Shown: positions 45,095-56,950, counted from the first letter of the stretch. The stretch: 64,000 bases of DNA from Agriotes lineatus (GCA_940337035.1 CALNHX010000286.1:248001-312000), one strand, 5' to 3'. Numbers and translations are program-made. The notes: generated by a model from the sequence alone, not told the origin.

Positions 45095-47916
45095 GGAGAG
45101 TGGGGTTAAGTGGACCACTTTTTTTTAAATCCTAATAAAAAAGTTAATCTAAAATCAATTCCGAATTTTATGGTGTACTGAAATCATGTAGTTATCAGTA
45201 ATGAGTTTTTAACCATCAAAAAGCAAAAAACCTATAATCTAGAAGTTACAGAGTATTTTTTTTATTTAGGTGCTCATGGTCCACTTAACCTGACTGGTCA
45301 GGTTAACTGGACCACAAAGAAAACTTGGTAGATAATCTAAAATAAAAGAGTTATAATCGTTTTTATTTACATGAACTAATACAAACTATGGACACTTAAG
45401 TCTGTATTAAAATATAGCATGTTATCATAACGTCCTCGTGTATATTTCAAGGGTTTAGGGAGCCCACATATGACATCGTCATGGCCGACGAATGCAGGAT
45501 CTTCATCCAAGTAAATGAATCTATTAGATGGTAGTTGCCTCTTGAGGAAAGCTACTACATATCCATCCAACAATTCTTCCTTTACTTCTGCCACGTAGTT
45601 TCTTGTGGTAGCAGATGTCTTTCCGTGAAGTTTTGCTATTACGAAGTCCCCTATACGAATTTTGTCAGATCTATCCTCTTCATCAGATTCCATAACATCT
45701 GATGAGGAATCATGAATAGAGATGTCTTCTTCTGAAGATGAAGAACTTATACAGAGTTTGCGTTTTACTTTTTCCACTTTGTTTTGGATTTTTTTTTCAG
45801 ATTTCTTTATTTTTGCATTTGCCCTTTCATCAATTTCATTCTTAACTGGGGTGTCCGTAAGAATTAGAGACGAACCCTTTCTTCTGTTTCCACCTTTAGA
45901 TTTTCGAGGAGCTGCCTTTACGAATGGTCTAACTAGTTCTGGTAGAATCAATGTTTTGTCTATAACTGACGAATTCGAGCAGCTAGGTGCGAATTGATCT
46001 GGGTGGACTGATATCACATTTCCCTTTTCTTTACCTGGAGCAGCGTCAATAAGAGTTTCATTTAATTGAATTTGCATATCAGTATCTCTTGATGGGTCTA
46101 CTGGCGCTGTTACTTGAGTAGGTGGACGGTCTGTCACAAAAGATGACAAAAAATCTTCATCTTTAAAAATGTCATCGTTGAACGGCACTATTCCGGCCTT
46201 ATTGAACCCACTGGTTATATTCCCAACTGTAAAGGCTCTGGGAAATGACTCGCCACCTAATTCAGCAATATCATAAATGCTGATAGTATTTCCAGGATGG
46301 TTAGTCATCCAACGATTACAAGCTGCGTTGTAAAACTTTTTAAATGGCCCAAATACTGTTAAGTCGAGTGGCTGTAGCTTGTGACTACAGTGCGGGGGGA
46401 ATGTTAGCAAAATAATACCTGTAGATTTTGCAAAATTTAATGCATCGATGCTCATGTGGCTCTCATGGTTATCCAACAGAATTAATTTTGGCTTTTCTTT
46501 TGTGGGGCGTTCATGTTCAGCAAAATGTTGCAGCACATCCAAAAATAAATCTGACTGCATCCACCCAGATTTTGTTGCGTTACCTTTACTTCCTATAGGA
46601 GCATTTTTCAACATATGTTGCTTAAAATATTTTCTAGGAAAAATAAGATAAGGGGGCACGGCTTTCCCAGTGCTTCCAACAATTCCAACAAATGTTACCA
46701 GAGTACCTCTTTCAGCAGAAGTGACCTGGCCCACTTGTTTAATGCCTTTTGCAGTGATAATTTTGGGCGGTTTATGTACCGTTGTGACCCCTGAAAAGTA
46801 TTACATATAGTTTTGTATGTTCATTAAAGAATAGTTTAAACAAACTTGCCTGTTTCATCCAAATTATAGATGTCTTGGGGGCTAAACTTATACCTGCTTA
46901 GTACGCTTCCAAGATTTTCAAAAAATTTGGAAACGTTGTGCTTGTTGAAGCTTGTAGCACGACTTAAGCTAGTTTGTTCAGGAGTGCGAAGCGATAACCC
47001 ATGTCGTTTCTTAAATGCTAGTATCCACTCTTTCCCAGCCATCTTTTGCCTCTTCCCGTTTTCCTTGATCGTCTTATCACTAACCACAGCATAGGCGTAT
47101 GCAAGTTTTCGTGCTTCATCTACAGTGAGACCATAATGCATAGCGGAGGCTTGTTTCAGATAGTCAGATAATAATTTTTCTTCTGCTGTTGAGAAAACTT
47201 TGAGATGCTCATTTCGTGGTGTAAAGTTTACGCTATCCAAATTTTCATTTCTTTGGGATTTTCCTATATATCTAATTAAAGTTGTCCGTGGAATTTCAAA
47301 ATGCTTCGCAGCACTACGCACCTTCATGACATTTTCTAAAACAGCCTTGACTGCCAATTTTAAATTTTCTTCGGGAAAAGATCTGTTTGTTGTAGTTCTT
47401 TTGCGTATTCTGGGCATCTTTATATTCATATATCTGTAAAACATTAACATATTTTTATTTAAACCGTAAGTACCTACCTACATACAACTGCAATAAGCAA
47501 GTGGGGTTAACTGGACCCCGGCCCACATAACCCCACAACATGTGTGTCTACATAACCCCACAATACACATTTGTTTGTAAATATCACCAAAAATCAACAT
47601 TTGCAAAATCTGCAAGCACTAAAAGATGTATAAATGTTTATACAATTATATTACGTTTATAGTAATTAAATGCCATGTGCAGTTTGATATAAATATTGGA
47701 TTATATGCGAAAGCAAAAGTAACTTACGTCCTGTCAAAACCAAACACAGCTTAAAACTGTTATATGCGGAACCGAACGAGATAATCTTTCAATAGTACAG
47801 GTAGAGACATCTGTCCGGTACCCCATGGAACTATTTTCCACATTTGGAATTGGCGCAAAAATTTTAAATTCAAAAGGACCAGTTAACCTGACTGTCCACC
47901 TAACCCCGTGCTCCCC
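45093..47916 (-). mobile_element. Complete pogo/Tigger-like DNA transposon
   Basis: Inverted ends GAGGAGAGTGGGGTTAAGTG and CACCTAACCCCGTGCTCCCC are each flanked by TA (45091-45092; 47917-47918), the target duplication of the Tc1/mariner-pogo group. Subterminal copies of GGTTAACTGGACC/GTCCACTTAACC occur near 45108, 45271, 45299, 47506 and 47876, and shortened ATAACCCCAC copies near 47527 and 47553. The single gene inside is open over both exons, so this 2.8-kb copy may be competent or recently active. Confidence 0.85.
45376..47417 (-). CDS. pogo/Tigger-like DDE transposase, two exons, 660 residues
   Basis: Exon 1 46850-47417 and exon 2 45376-46790 are joined across a 59-bp intron with a GC donor (ACAG/GCAAGT) and a TTTCAG acceptor; the join gives the family motif DETGVTTV, which a GT donor cannot. 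I chose the ATG at 47417 (MPRIRKRTT); an in-frame ATG 11 codons upstream exists. Domains: pipsqueak-type helix-turn-helix (RSAAKHFEIPRTTLIRYI, about residues 35-55), CENP-B-type second helix-turn-helix (WILAFKKRHGLS, about 135-150), then the DDE_1 catalytic domain with D186 (IYNLDETG), D295 (LILLDNHESH) and D331 (LQPLDLTVFG). The C-terminal third has an acidic Ser-rich stretch and basic runs. It cuts the TIRs of its own element at TA sites (family knowledge). No frameshift or stop seen. Confidence 0.85.
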
Positions 47917-47973
47917 TACCTTTTTCGTTGACCGCTTGTTAATTTCAATATTAATCAATTATTTTTCCTACAA

Positions 47974-48128
47974 AAGGATGGATTAATAAACGTCATTAAT
48001 ACACTGTTTTTGATTAATACACTCTTTTTCATTAATTAACTGTTTTTTAAGAAGGATGGATTAATAGATCTATTAATACACTGTTTTTGATTAATACACT
48101 CTTTTTCATTAATTAACTGTTTTTGTGA
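47974..48128. repeat. Direct duplication, 78-bp period
   Basis: AAGGATGGATTAATA starts at 47974 and 48052; both units continue ATTAATACACTGTTTTTGA and ATACACTCTTTTTCATTAAT. Confidence 0.75.
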
Positions 48129-49355
48129 TTTTGACGTTTTGATGATATTTTGCATGGTGGTTAGTTTCGGGCTTACGCAGTCGCAATTGCCTCAGTTTGG
48201 TACGCGCACATTTAAAATTCGAGTATTGAGATGCTCAAAGGATTTCGAATTCGAGAATCGACGTTCGAGGATTTTCGAGTTCAATATCTTGAATGGTCAA
48301 ATTTTGTTTCATCTGGCCACGACAAAATTGTTCATTAACTTCTTAATCTTATTAAAAAATGTCTTTTGCGTTTATTATTATCTTGCTATTATTCTCTAAT
48401 AAAATCTTTAATTTTAAAATTCGTTGCATTCAACACGAAACATTTGCTATTTGATTTGATTTTATTATTATTATCTTATCATTATTACACTTTTTGTGTT
48501 AGAATTAATTTTTGCAGATATACAATTCAACCTAATGAAAGAATTTATTATTGCTATAATATAATTAATATAGTATACATATTAGACATAATCGTTGGTT
48601 TTTTAATTACCAAAATAAAAAATAATAATTGGTATTGTAAAATCCCAAACTTATCATAACGATCACAAAAAGTTTACTCACTTTTTCGTTTGTCAACCAG
48701 ATAAAGACCTCACGACTACAATTCGTGGCAGCTGTAGGTAAATATTTTCCTTGGCGTGTTGTATTTTCCTAAGCCGATGTTCAACACTTCTTAATCGTAT
48801 GCAAATTTCCCTTTAAGTCGATGTTAAACAAGTATTGATCGCGTGTAAATTGACAATGAACATAAAAGCTGCCCGCTACTAAAACCGATTCTCTTTGTAT
48901 ACGAGCTGATATTGTATTCCATGAAGTGCCGTCTTTTGTATCTTCTCTGAATAGGCTTCGAACTATATAACACGCACTAGTTTTAATTAGATAATTAAGT
49001 TGCCATTTTCTATCGAAATGAATGAATTGTGCGCAGTTAAACAGACATTTTGTATTTATTTTTGGCTTATTTAATTTTTGATAACTGAATGTCAAAATGT
49101 AGCGGCAAATCTGCCAAATATTAATTATTGTACTTCAATTATTACATTGCCAATATAAATTAATATAACAGACGGCGCTCATTTGATTAAAGTAAAGAAT
49201 AGGCACTTACGTTTTTATATCAGGCAAGAGCAAGACAAATTTAATATCATCTCAAACACGTCGCTAAGTATGGAATTAAACTTATACGAGAGAATTCTCT
49301 CGTTTTTAAAACTTAACCATGACAAATAACAGTTCTACAAATGTCATTAGTTATA
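48129..49355. other. No gene seen
   Basis: AT-rich; several unmatched short frames only (for example 48781-49095 -, without motif). Confidence 0.35.
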
Positions 49356-49461
49356 ATCTCAACCACGGCCTGCTGAATGGTTTGACAAACGTCACTGTAT
49401 GCGGCCTGGGCATATGTGAACTTTCGCGATTCGCCGCAGAGCGCTGTATACCCACGAGCGG

Positions 49462-49728
49462 TAAGGTCACTATATCAATAAGGTACCGCCATTCTATTCC
49501 TAGCGTGAAAATGTGAGAAAATTGTGAGATAAGGATAACAAATACAAATTTCCCAAGTGCAATAGGGAAGACACTAGTTTTTGGGGATTTTCTTTTTGGT
49601 GTAATGACACTTGTAAAGTGAGGAATCTGTTAGGTTATGTGTTTTTATCCCCAGTTGGAGAAAATTGTGCGACAAGGATAGATATAAAAAATCACTAATG
49701 GCGATACCTTATTGATATAGTAACCTTA
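49462..49728. mobile_element. 267-bp MITE nested in the larger TIR element
   Basis: Ends TAAGGTCACTATATCAATAA and TTATTGATATAGTAACCTTA are inverted; the match continues through GGTACCGCCATT. Flanks are ACGAGCGG at 49454-49461 and 49729-49736, a perfect 8-bp duplication. Confidence 0.85.
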
Positions 49729-50416
49729 ACGAGCGGGAATTTCAGATTTGCAATGTAACAGCAATTACTACGTTGACTACAATGCAAATATTTGATTAAA
49801 GTTTAGACGTTTCGTAAAATTTTAGAACAATAATATAACCCTCCCGTGTATTTTTCACTTTGATTTTCTATTGTGTTTTTTGATTAGTTTCATGCTAGTT
49901 TTTTCGTGTATTTTCTCAGTTACGTTATTTATGTTTACAGTATAATTTGTTGATTAATTTATTCGTTATTATTGTTTAAGATTGCATTTGGTATTCTTAA
50001 AATAGAAAGCGGTTCGACATAGGTATAATAGGTGCAACGTGCAAATATACCAATTGGGGAAGATCTTATCATGAATTTTCCTCGAACGAAATGATTTGTA
50101 AGCTAAATTTAAATTATCGTACTGGTGCTTCAAATAACGTACCTTTTTAGCGATATCTATTTTCTATTTTTATTTAAATATCCATAAACAACGAGAAAGA
50201 ATTGTTAGTTGTAGCTTTCAAGAAAGGTGTTTCCGAGTAACTCTTTCTGGGCGAAGACTATTAAATCACATTGCGCTCTCTTTAGTAGGTACATTTGTAA
50301 TTACTACATTTACAGATAGGTATCCAATAAAACAAATAACTTTTATTTCATACTGCATCGTAAAACCCATGTTTAAGTTAATGATTTTAGTCCGGAAAAT
50401 GAGGCTTTACGGTATC

Positions 50417-50538
50417 AGGTCCGGTAAAACATTTTTCCGGACTCAAATGAAATAAACAGGTCCGGTAAAACATTTTACCGGACTCAAATGAAATAAACAG
50501 GTCCGGTAAAATATTTTACCGGACTCAAATGAAATAAA
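50417..50538. repeat. Three tandem 41-bp units, each a small hairpin
   Basis: Units beginning AGGTCCGGTAAAA at 50417, 50458 and 50499; each contains the palindrome TCCGGTAAAA..TTTTACCGGA and ends ACTCAAATGAAATAAA. Confidence 0.85.
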
Positions 50539-50644
50539 TCAATAATCAAACTATTTATCATTTTCAATTGAAAAAATTTTTTTTTGTAGTTTTAAGTAAA
50601 AATCTAATAATTGCAGTATGAAATAAAACGCATTACGACATACG

Positions 50645-50750
50645 TCCGGTAAACTTTTACAGTAGCTCGTCTCAACATTCCAGACTCGGCTCCTACGTCG
50701 CCTCGTCCCGAAACGTTTGGACTCGCTACTGTAAACTTGCGTTTACCGGA
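50645..50750. repeat. Hairpin with GC-rich loop
   Basis: TCCGGTAAACTTTTACAGTA at 50645 pairs with TACTGTAAACTTGCGTTTACCGGA at 50727-50750. The loop is GC-rich (TCGCCTCGTCCCG). A similarly built hairpin stands at about 54985-55115 (CTGCGTAAGC...GCAGCTTG). Confidence 0.6.
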
Positions 50751-51329
50751 CTTATAACGTAAATTACTATTAAATGTTTAATTTTACAATTTTTCAATAA
50801 ATTACACATAAACTTACAATCTTACAATAACACACAGAATAAAGTACTTCATTACTATTACCACCTAGAACATCTTCCAAATTTGTAAGAAATACGATTA
50901 TCTGCATATCATATGCTAGTTTAGTGCAAATGTGTGATCTATCCAAAAAATACCTGCCTGAAAATATGATTCTGTCTTCAACTACGAATTTTTGGAGTTC
51001 CACACCTCTTTCAAGAAACATATTAAAACTATAGATCTTTAAGATGTACTTACACGACACTAAATAGATAACACCATTCATATTTATATTAAATTCAAAA
51101 CAATAGGTCCTTATCCTACAGATACTGCATTTAAAAAATCATTTCTAAATACGAATTAGTCTTGGCAGCCGTTGTCATTTAAATGTCATCGTGGGTATGT
51201 GGCGCCAAAACGGCCAAAATTGACGTTTTCTCAGAAATGAAAACAACAATGGATTTCAAAAAAATGCCCAGGCCGTATAAAGTGACGTTTGTCACACAAT
51301 TCAGCAGGCCGTGATCTCAACAAATTCAT

Positions 51330-51960
51330 TCTCAGGTGACACTAGAGATATTTGTTCTCCAGGTCAACCTGCCGGGGATAGTTTACGGTGACCAATCTCT
51401 GTCAAAGTTTTCCCACGATTTTCTTATCTGTGTTGGGTCTGGTTATGTGGCATGCGGTTATATGCATTGTTTATTCTAATATTTTAGATGCAATTAGGGA
51501 AACCACAAAGGTATGGCTTTTCGCATCCGATTTGACTCACGTTCTAGGAAAGATGGGGACTCAAAAAAGACTGAATATTTACTATAATAATACACTTCTC
51601 CAATAAATTAACGCACCACCAAAAAGTAGCCAAAAGTTTAAAGTTAATCTTTGTCGAAACCACTTATCCGATTTGGACGATTTTTTTTTTTGAAAGACAA
51701 GTTGTCTCTTTCAGTGTACTACTCAATTCGCATAGAAACTTATTTTTTTATAAATACCGGGTGTAACAATTATGACGTGTTTTTTCCATAAACTTTATAA
51801 CACCCTGTGGGGTTCAACAGTTACAATATCAAGTTATAATTCAAAACAAACTCTAGCCTTATCTTTTTATAACATTTTGTTTTTGATTAACTTTTTTATC
51901 TTAGCTACCGCAAGAGAAGAAAATATAAAAATAAAAACCCAGACAAATATAAACACACAA
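51330..51960. other. Repeat edges without a gene
   Basis: TACCGGGTGTAACAATTATG near 51755 marks a dispersed repeat of the type whose ends recur at 13385 and 54111. The frame 51388-51606 has no motif. Confidence 0.35.
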
Positions 51961-52682
51961 ATGTAACCATTAAAAAGAAAATAACTGAAGCTAAAGGGTT
52001 TTGGCTAAACGAACAATGTATGGAAATAGAAGAACTTCAGAGAAAGCATGACGATTTTCAGCTGCACAAACGCATTAAAGAATTATCTGGCAATAGTAGA
52101 AAATCAAGTACACAAATACTAGTTGACAATTATAACAAACTACTTCTTACTAACGAAGAACAAAAAGAAGCCTGGACATCCTATGTAGCAGAACTATTCG
52201 CAGACGAACGGCCAGGTAATACAAATAATATAATGAATGACGACGAAGGACCCGAAATTTTAATATCAGAAGTAGAAAAAGTAATAAGAACAAGTAATGA
52301 TGGTAAATCTCCAGGACCAGATCACATGAGGACTGAATTTTTAAAAGTAATGGGAAATGACGGTATCAAAATGCTAATGAAGTTGTTTTATAAAGTATAT
52401 GCACAAGGAACCATACCTGAAGAATGGATGCAATCAATATTTATACCAATTCCCAAAAAAAAAACAATGCAAGATGATATAGTGAGTACAGAACAATAAG
52501 TCTAATGAGCCATGTACTCAAGATATTTCCAAGAATTATATATGAAAGAATTAAAAGCAAATGTGACGACAACATCGGCAATACACAATTTGGCTTTACA
52601 GCTGACCTGGGCACAAGAGAGGCACTGTTTAGTTTAACAACCCTAACAGAAAAATGCAGGTACATGCTACAGGATTTATATA
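51961..52682 (+). pseudogene. RTE-type reverse transcriptase fragment
   Basis: Reads ITEAKGFWLNEQCMEIEELQ, NKLLLTNEEQKEAW, DGKSPGPDHMRTEFLK and YAQGTIPEEWMQS, then a frameshift near 52480 and YRTISLMSHVLKIF, NIGNTQFGFTADLGTREALF, all in RTE order. The catalytic YADD part is missing: the fragment ends at a palindromic element at 52683. Likely the same family as 13660-14545. Confidence 0.8.
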
Positions 52683-53984
52683 CCGGGTGACAATGAGACT
52701 AGGGCCATGTTTATATCTTCTTTATTTATGAATCGATTTGGATAAAATTTTATAGCAATATAGTACACATAATTTCTGATTGGCTGATAGATATAGTCAA
52801 AATGATTGACTTCCGGTTTTACCGGAAATGATACTAACTTTGATTTTTTAAATGGAACACCCTGTATATTTTGTGTTTTTCTGAATCTACGAGTCAAACT
52901 ACATATAACAGTCTTGCCAAATTTAAATTTTTTTAAACAAAAAGATATTTTTTTAATTTTTATTTTTTACCATAGAAGGCCTTGACTTGGAAAAATCTAT
53001 TCTAATTGACTCTAGCAACTCTTAATAATAGCTATTTTATCAATAAGGTCAACAACAAATCTTTAATGAAAGAATATAATTTGCTAAACTCGTTTTTTAA
53101 GAAAAAGGCACTTTTTTTAAATGGCACCTACCAAGGGCCATCTTGCCATTAAACAGCAAATTTAATTACCAATCTAACGATATGCATCATGCACTACTTT
53201 ATCTTTATCTGAAACTGAAAGTTAATTAATTAATTATTTTTTTAAATATTTTTGTGTAATAACTAATAATACCAAAGCAAATTTGGCAACACTGTTGTAT
53301 GTAATTTGAGTCGTAGATTCCGAAAACATAAAACATATAGAGTGATCTATTTAAAGAACCAAAGTTAGTGTCACCTCCGGTTTCACCGGAAGTGACACTA
53401 ACATTGGTTTTTTAAATAGATTTAAACAAATAATTAATTAATTAATTTTCAGTTTCAGATAAAGATAAAGTAGTGCATGATACATATCGTTAGATTGGTA
53501 ATTACATTTTCTATCTAATGGAAAGATGGCCCTTAGTAGGTGCCATTTAAAAAAAGTGACTTTTTCTTAAAAAACGAGCTTAGCAAATTATATTCTTTTA
53601 TTAAAGTTTTGTTATTGACCTTATTGATAAAATAGCTATTATTAAGAGTTGCTATAGTCAATTAGAATAGATTTTTCCAAGTCAAGGCCTTCTATGGTAA
53701 AAAATAAAAATTGAAAAAATATTTTTTTTGTTAAAAAAAATGAAATTTGGCAAGACTGTTATATGTAGTTTGACTCGTAGATTCAGAAAAACATAAAATA
53801 TACAGGGTGTTCCATTTAAAAAATCAAAGTTAGTATCATTTCCGGTAAAATCGGAAGTCAATCATTTTGACTATATCTATCAGCCAATTAGAAATTATGT
53901 CTAGTATCTCGGTATAAAATTTTATCCAAATTGATTCACAAATAAAGAAGATATAAACATGGCCCTAGTCTCATTGTCACCCGG
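52683..53984. mobile_element. 1.3-kb palindromic element with TA duplication
   Basis: Ends CCGGGTGACAATGAGACTAG and CTAGTCTCATTGTCACCCGG, each flanked by TA within TATA. The arms of about 640 bp match nearly throughout, meeting near 53385 at TTTCACCGGAAGTGACACTA. Inner TACAGGGTGTTCC-type blocks also occur inverted. Non-coding. Tc1/mariner-type mobilisation is likely. Confidence 0.8.
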
Positions 53985-54537
53985 TATACAGTGAGCTCGT
54001 AAAGTTTGGAATAAATTCAGTATTTCCTAACATGTACGTTTCCGGCTAAAACGCTCGGACCCCTCGATTTTTATTTTTATTTGAGCATTTTTTTAAATAA
54101 AATGCATACATACAGGGTGTCCCGTGTATGAGGTATGGCGTTATCGATGCTTGTTTTTTAATGGAAACCCCCTTTTTTATTACGGAATCTGAAAGAACGC
54201 ATCTTTTTACTTACGCTAAGCTGATTTTTGAGTATAGATCAGATGATCAAAAATTAAGAAAAAATTTAAAAATTCCAAAATACTAAGTTTAGTAATTTCT
54301 AAAACAACTAACGTAAATGTACAAATTGTGCACCGTTGTCTGCCTGACAGTAACTAGAACGACCGATATGTTTTTTGTTGATTGCTGTCATTGATAAAAG
54401 CGTAAAATCACACTTCTTAAAATCAAATTTAGTATTTTGCAAATTTAATTTTTTTTCTTAATTTTTGGTAATGTGTTTATTATTTTATGCAATTCGCAAC
54501 CAACAATTAGGTTGCAATTTGCAATTAGTCTATACTA
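53985..54537. other. Repeat edges, no gene
   Basis: TACAGGGTGTCCCGTGTATG at about 54112 is a dispersed repeat end. Otherwise unassigned. Confidence 0.35.
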
Positions 54538-54816
54538 TTAATGTTCGTAACGAAACTTACTTTTCATTCTCCCCTCTACGAAAGTGCCATTTTCGATTTT
54601 GATAAGGCAATTGAAAGCGAAAGTAAAACATGCTAAGTGATGGGTTGCTAGGTATGAAAAACTTTCGTGCCCTGGACGACAAAAAGCAACAATGTCAACA
54701 TCATTCGTTGCACACCATGGTATGAAACTTTCGTAAGCTTGATTGTACCGACCTTTGGATTTGTCCGGCAACAAACTTCTGCACGCAATGTTTGCAGCTT
54801 CTTTAATGAAATTCAT
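54538..54816 (-). pseudogene. Tyrosine-recombinase core-binding (N-terminal) fragment, second type
   Basis: MNFIKEAANIACRSLLPDKS, then KGRYNQAYESFIPWC resemble the start of insect Crypton-like recombinases (LLPDKSKxRYxxxYxxFxxW). After NDV the sequence no longer fits the family and probably runs into unrelated repeat; CTTTTCATTCTCCCCTC at 54561 is inverted at 54967. No catalytic part is present. Confidence 0.45.
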
Positions 54817-55120
54817 GTTAAATTATGACAGAGTATTCAATGATATTTGACAAATGTCATAAAATAATGCTTTTGTATTGTTACCAAAGTAACGTTAACG
54901 GCAAGCCACCTGTCTTACTAAATTTATTATAATCACAAAAGTCATTGTATTTTATTAAATATCGAGGGGAGAATGAAAAGTTTAATACATTACACGCTGC
55001 GTAAGCTCTTTCAGGTGCTCGGAGTTTTTAAACAGCCTCGGCTACGCTTACGCTTCGCCTCGGCCATTCAAAAACACCTCACACCTAAAAGTAAGCTTTC
55101 GCAGCTTGTAATGTAAATAA

Positions 55121-55490
55121 CTATATTTCCTGATTTAGCAGTTTTTTTTTGGTGGAAGGTGATGACCAGTTGGGCGGGTAAGTTCCAACTTCTAGGTCTA
55201 AACCGTCTTTGTTCTTCTTGTCTGCCTTAGACTTGGCCTGCTGACTACCACGGGATGGTAACTTGATCTGAAATAAATAATTGTAATTTAAGCACTTCTT
55301 TATAAACTCCACTGACTAGTTTTAAAGGGTTTTTTTTAATTTTTGGCAACCTATAAGAATAAATAAATAATTCTACAGTGCAAGATCTATCAATCGACAC
55401 ATCAAGTATATGTAAATCAACTTTTTCACTACTTTCTTTGCAAGTAATCCTTACACTGTCAGATTTGAGATGTAGGAAACATTTTAAAAA
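55121..55490 (-). pseudogene. Orphan exons of an unrecognised gene
   Basis: An acceptor TTATTTCAG near 55269 precedes IKLPSRGSQQAKSKADKKN and GTYPPNWSSPSTKKK, ending in TAG at 55121. Upstream on the same strand (55275-55490) lies KSDSVRITCKESSEKVDLHI and SIDRSCTVELFIYSYRLPKI, which looks coding but is cut by the Helentron-like copy 3 at 55490. Not recognised; it may be the end of a host gene or of a TE gene. Confidence 0.35.
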
Positions 55491-56173
55491 ATCTGGTGTG
55501 ATACACTCACACAACTTCCTTTTACAGTGATCTTATAATTAGTCAAAAATTTCATTTTTAATTTTTAACCATTTGTTAAAAATTTTCAAAAATTACAAAT
55601 TCTACAAAAACGGTACAAAATCGAGTGTTAGTTGAAGAGACAAATTTTCTCTAGAATTTTAAGGTGAATTCAAAAATGTAATAATATACCGGGTGTTTTA
55701 TTTAAAATAGGAGTTAATAAAAAAAATAGAAAAAAAAACAAAAGAAACCCACTTTAGAAGTATTCAACTGGAAAATCACCTATTTCACATCAATACACAT
55801 TAAAAATGTAAGAAAAATGTAAAATTAAAAAAAAATCGTTAGAGCCGTTTTTGAAAAAATCGAAAAAAACTGAAAAATCACAAGAGTAAACACCTACTTC
55901 CGGTTATGCGATTTTCTTCAAAAGCTTGCTGTCTCATCTACATAGTACACAAAACTTATATATGAAGTTTCAATGCCATACCTCTTTTCGTTTTTGAGAT
56001 ATTCTGTTCACAGACACACACACAGACAGACAGACACACAGACAGACCAATGAAAAAAAATATGTTTTTTGGGATCAGGGGACTCTAAAACGTGAAGATC
56101 TGTTGAAAACTCAATTTCGAATTTTTGGGGTGAATCCAATACTTCCTTTAGAGTAGTAAAAGGAAGTAAAAAT
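55490..56173 (+). mobile_element. Helentron/HINE-like non-autonomous repeat, copy 3
   Basis: AATCTGGTGTGATACACTCA start, ACTTCCTTTTACAGTGATC subterminal repeat, (CAGA)n microsatellite at 56010-56048, and terminal hairpin ACTTCCTTTAGAGTAGTAAA-AGGAAGT. Same orientation as copies 2 and 4. Confidence 0.7.
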
Positions 56174-56950
56174 GGTTACGGTTTCCATGACAATGTACTT
56201 ACTTTCCTAGAGAAATAACTTATTTACATCCCGCATTTATTACAGCTGACATTTGATTAACACGAAGAAAATCATTAACGCTTGTATTATTATCAGTTTT
56301 TAATCAAAATACAATCACAAAGCTCACAAAACCGCATTTGCAATCGTATTCACGCTTTTTTTTCCAAGAATTTTTCAGTGTGTTTATAATAACTGTCAAA
56401 CAAAACGTCACAGCGCTATAGCAACACCCCAAGCTCCCGAAATAGGTTACTATAATTTAGAAAATTTAATAATTTGACGCTATTACGATTTCATTTATTT
56501 TTGTTTGTTTGTAACCTTAACTTGGATAAGAATGCCAACTAATTTGCTAGTACAATAAGCAAATAACTTCTCAAAAAAACAGCTCTAAACTTGGCATTTA
56601 TTATATACATCACTCACCACTGTAACTTTTTACTTTTATTTTCACTACTGTGTTCATTATTATCTACAACTCCAATAGAAATTTTCGTTACTGTCGTAAT
56701 ACATTTGTGAATGTGAACTAAAGTAGCCGACTTCTTTAACTGACAGTAATGAAAAAACTCATACTGTAGATTTTTTTGGAGTTTTTATAGAAATATGTAT
56801 AAAAAACAAGGAAAAGTGGGGAGTGAGATGGTGAAAGGTGCTTATCAAAATACAGCAGGAACTAAAGTGTTAAACAATGGTGTTAAAGGAAAAATAAAAA
56901 CCCAATAGAATAAAGAAAAACATACCAAACTAACAGTATAATAACACTAA
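56174..56950. other. Unique stretch between two direct Helentron-like copies
   Basis: AT-rich, no supported gene. The flanking copies are in direct orientation 1.46 kb apart. Confidence 0.4.

Larger units (their letters stand above)
49364..51313. mobile_element. 1.95-kb TIR element with 8-bp target duplication
   Basis: Ends CACGGCCTGCTGAAT and ATTCAGCAGGCCGTG are inverted, and the match continues to GACAAACGTCACT...GCGGCCTGGGCAT over about 55 bp. Flanks are ATCTCAAC at 49356-49363 and 51314-51321, perfect. No recognisable transposase; the minus-strand frame at 50794-51081 has no known motif. Duplication length suits hAT or P-type elements. A smaller MITE is nested at 49462-49728. Confidence 0.8.

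Noticed and set aside
45722..45997. Plus-strand frames across the pogo transposase (also 46448-46651, 46870-47094, 47200-47439)
   Set aside because: Antisense shadows of a clearly coding minus-strand gene.
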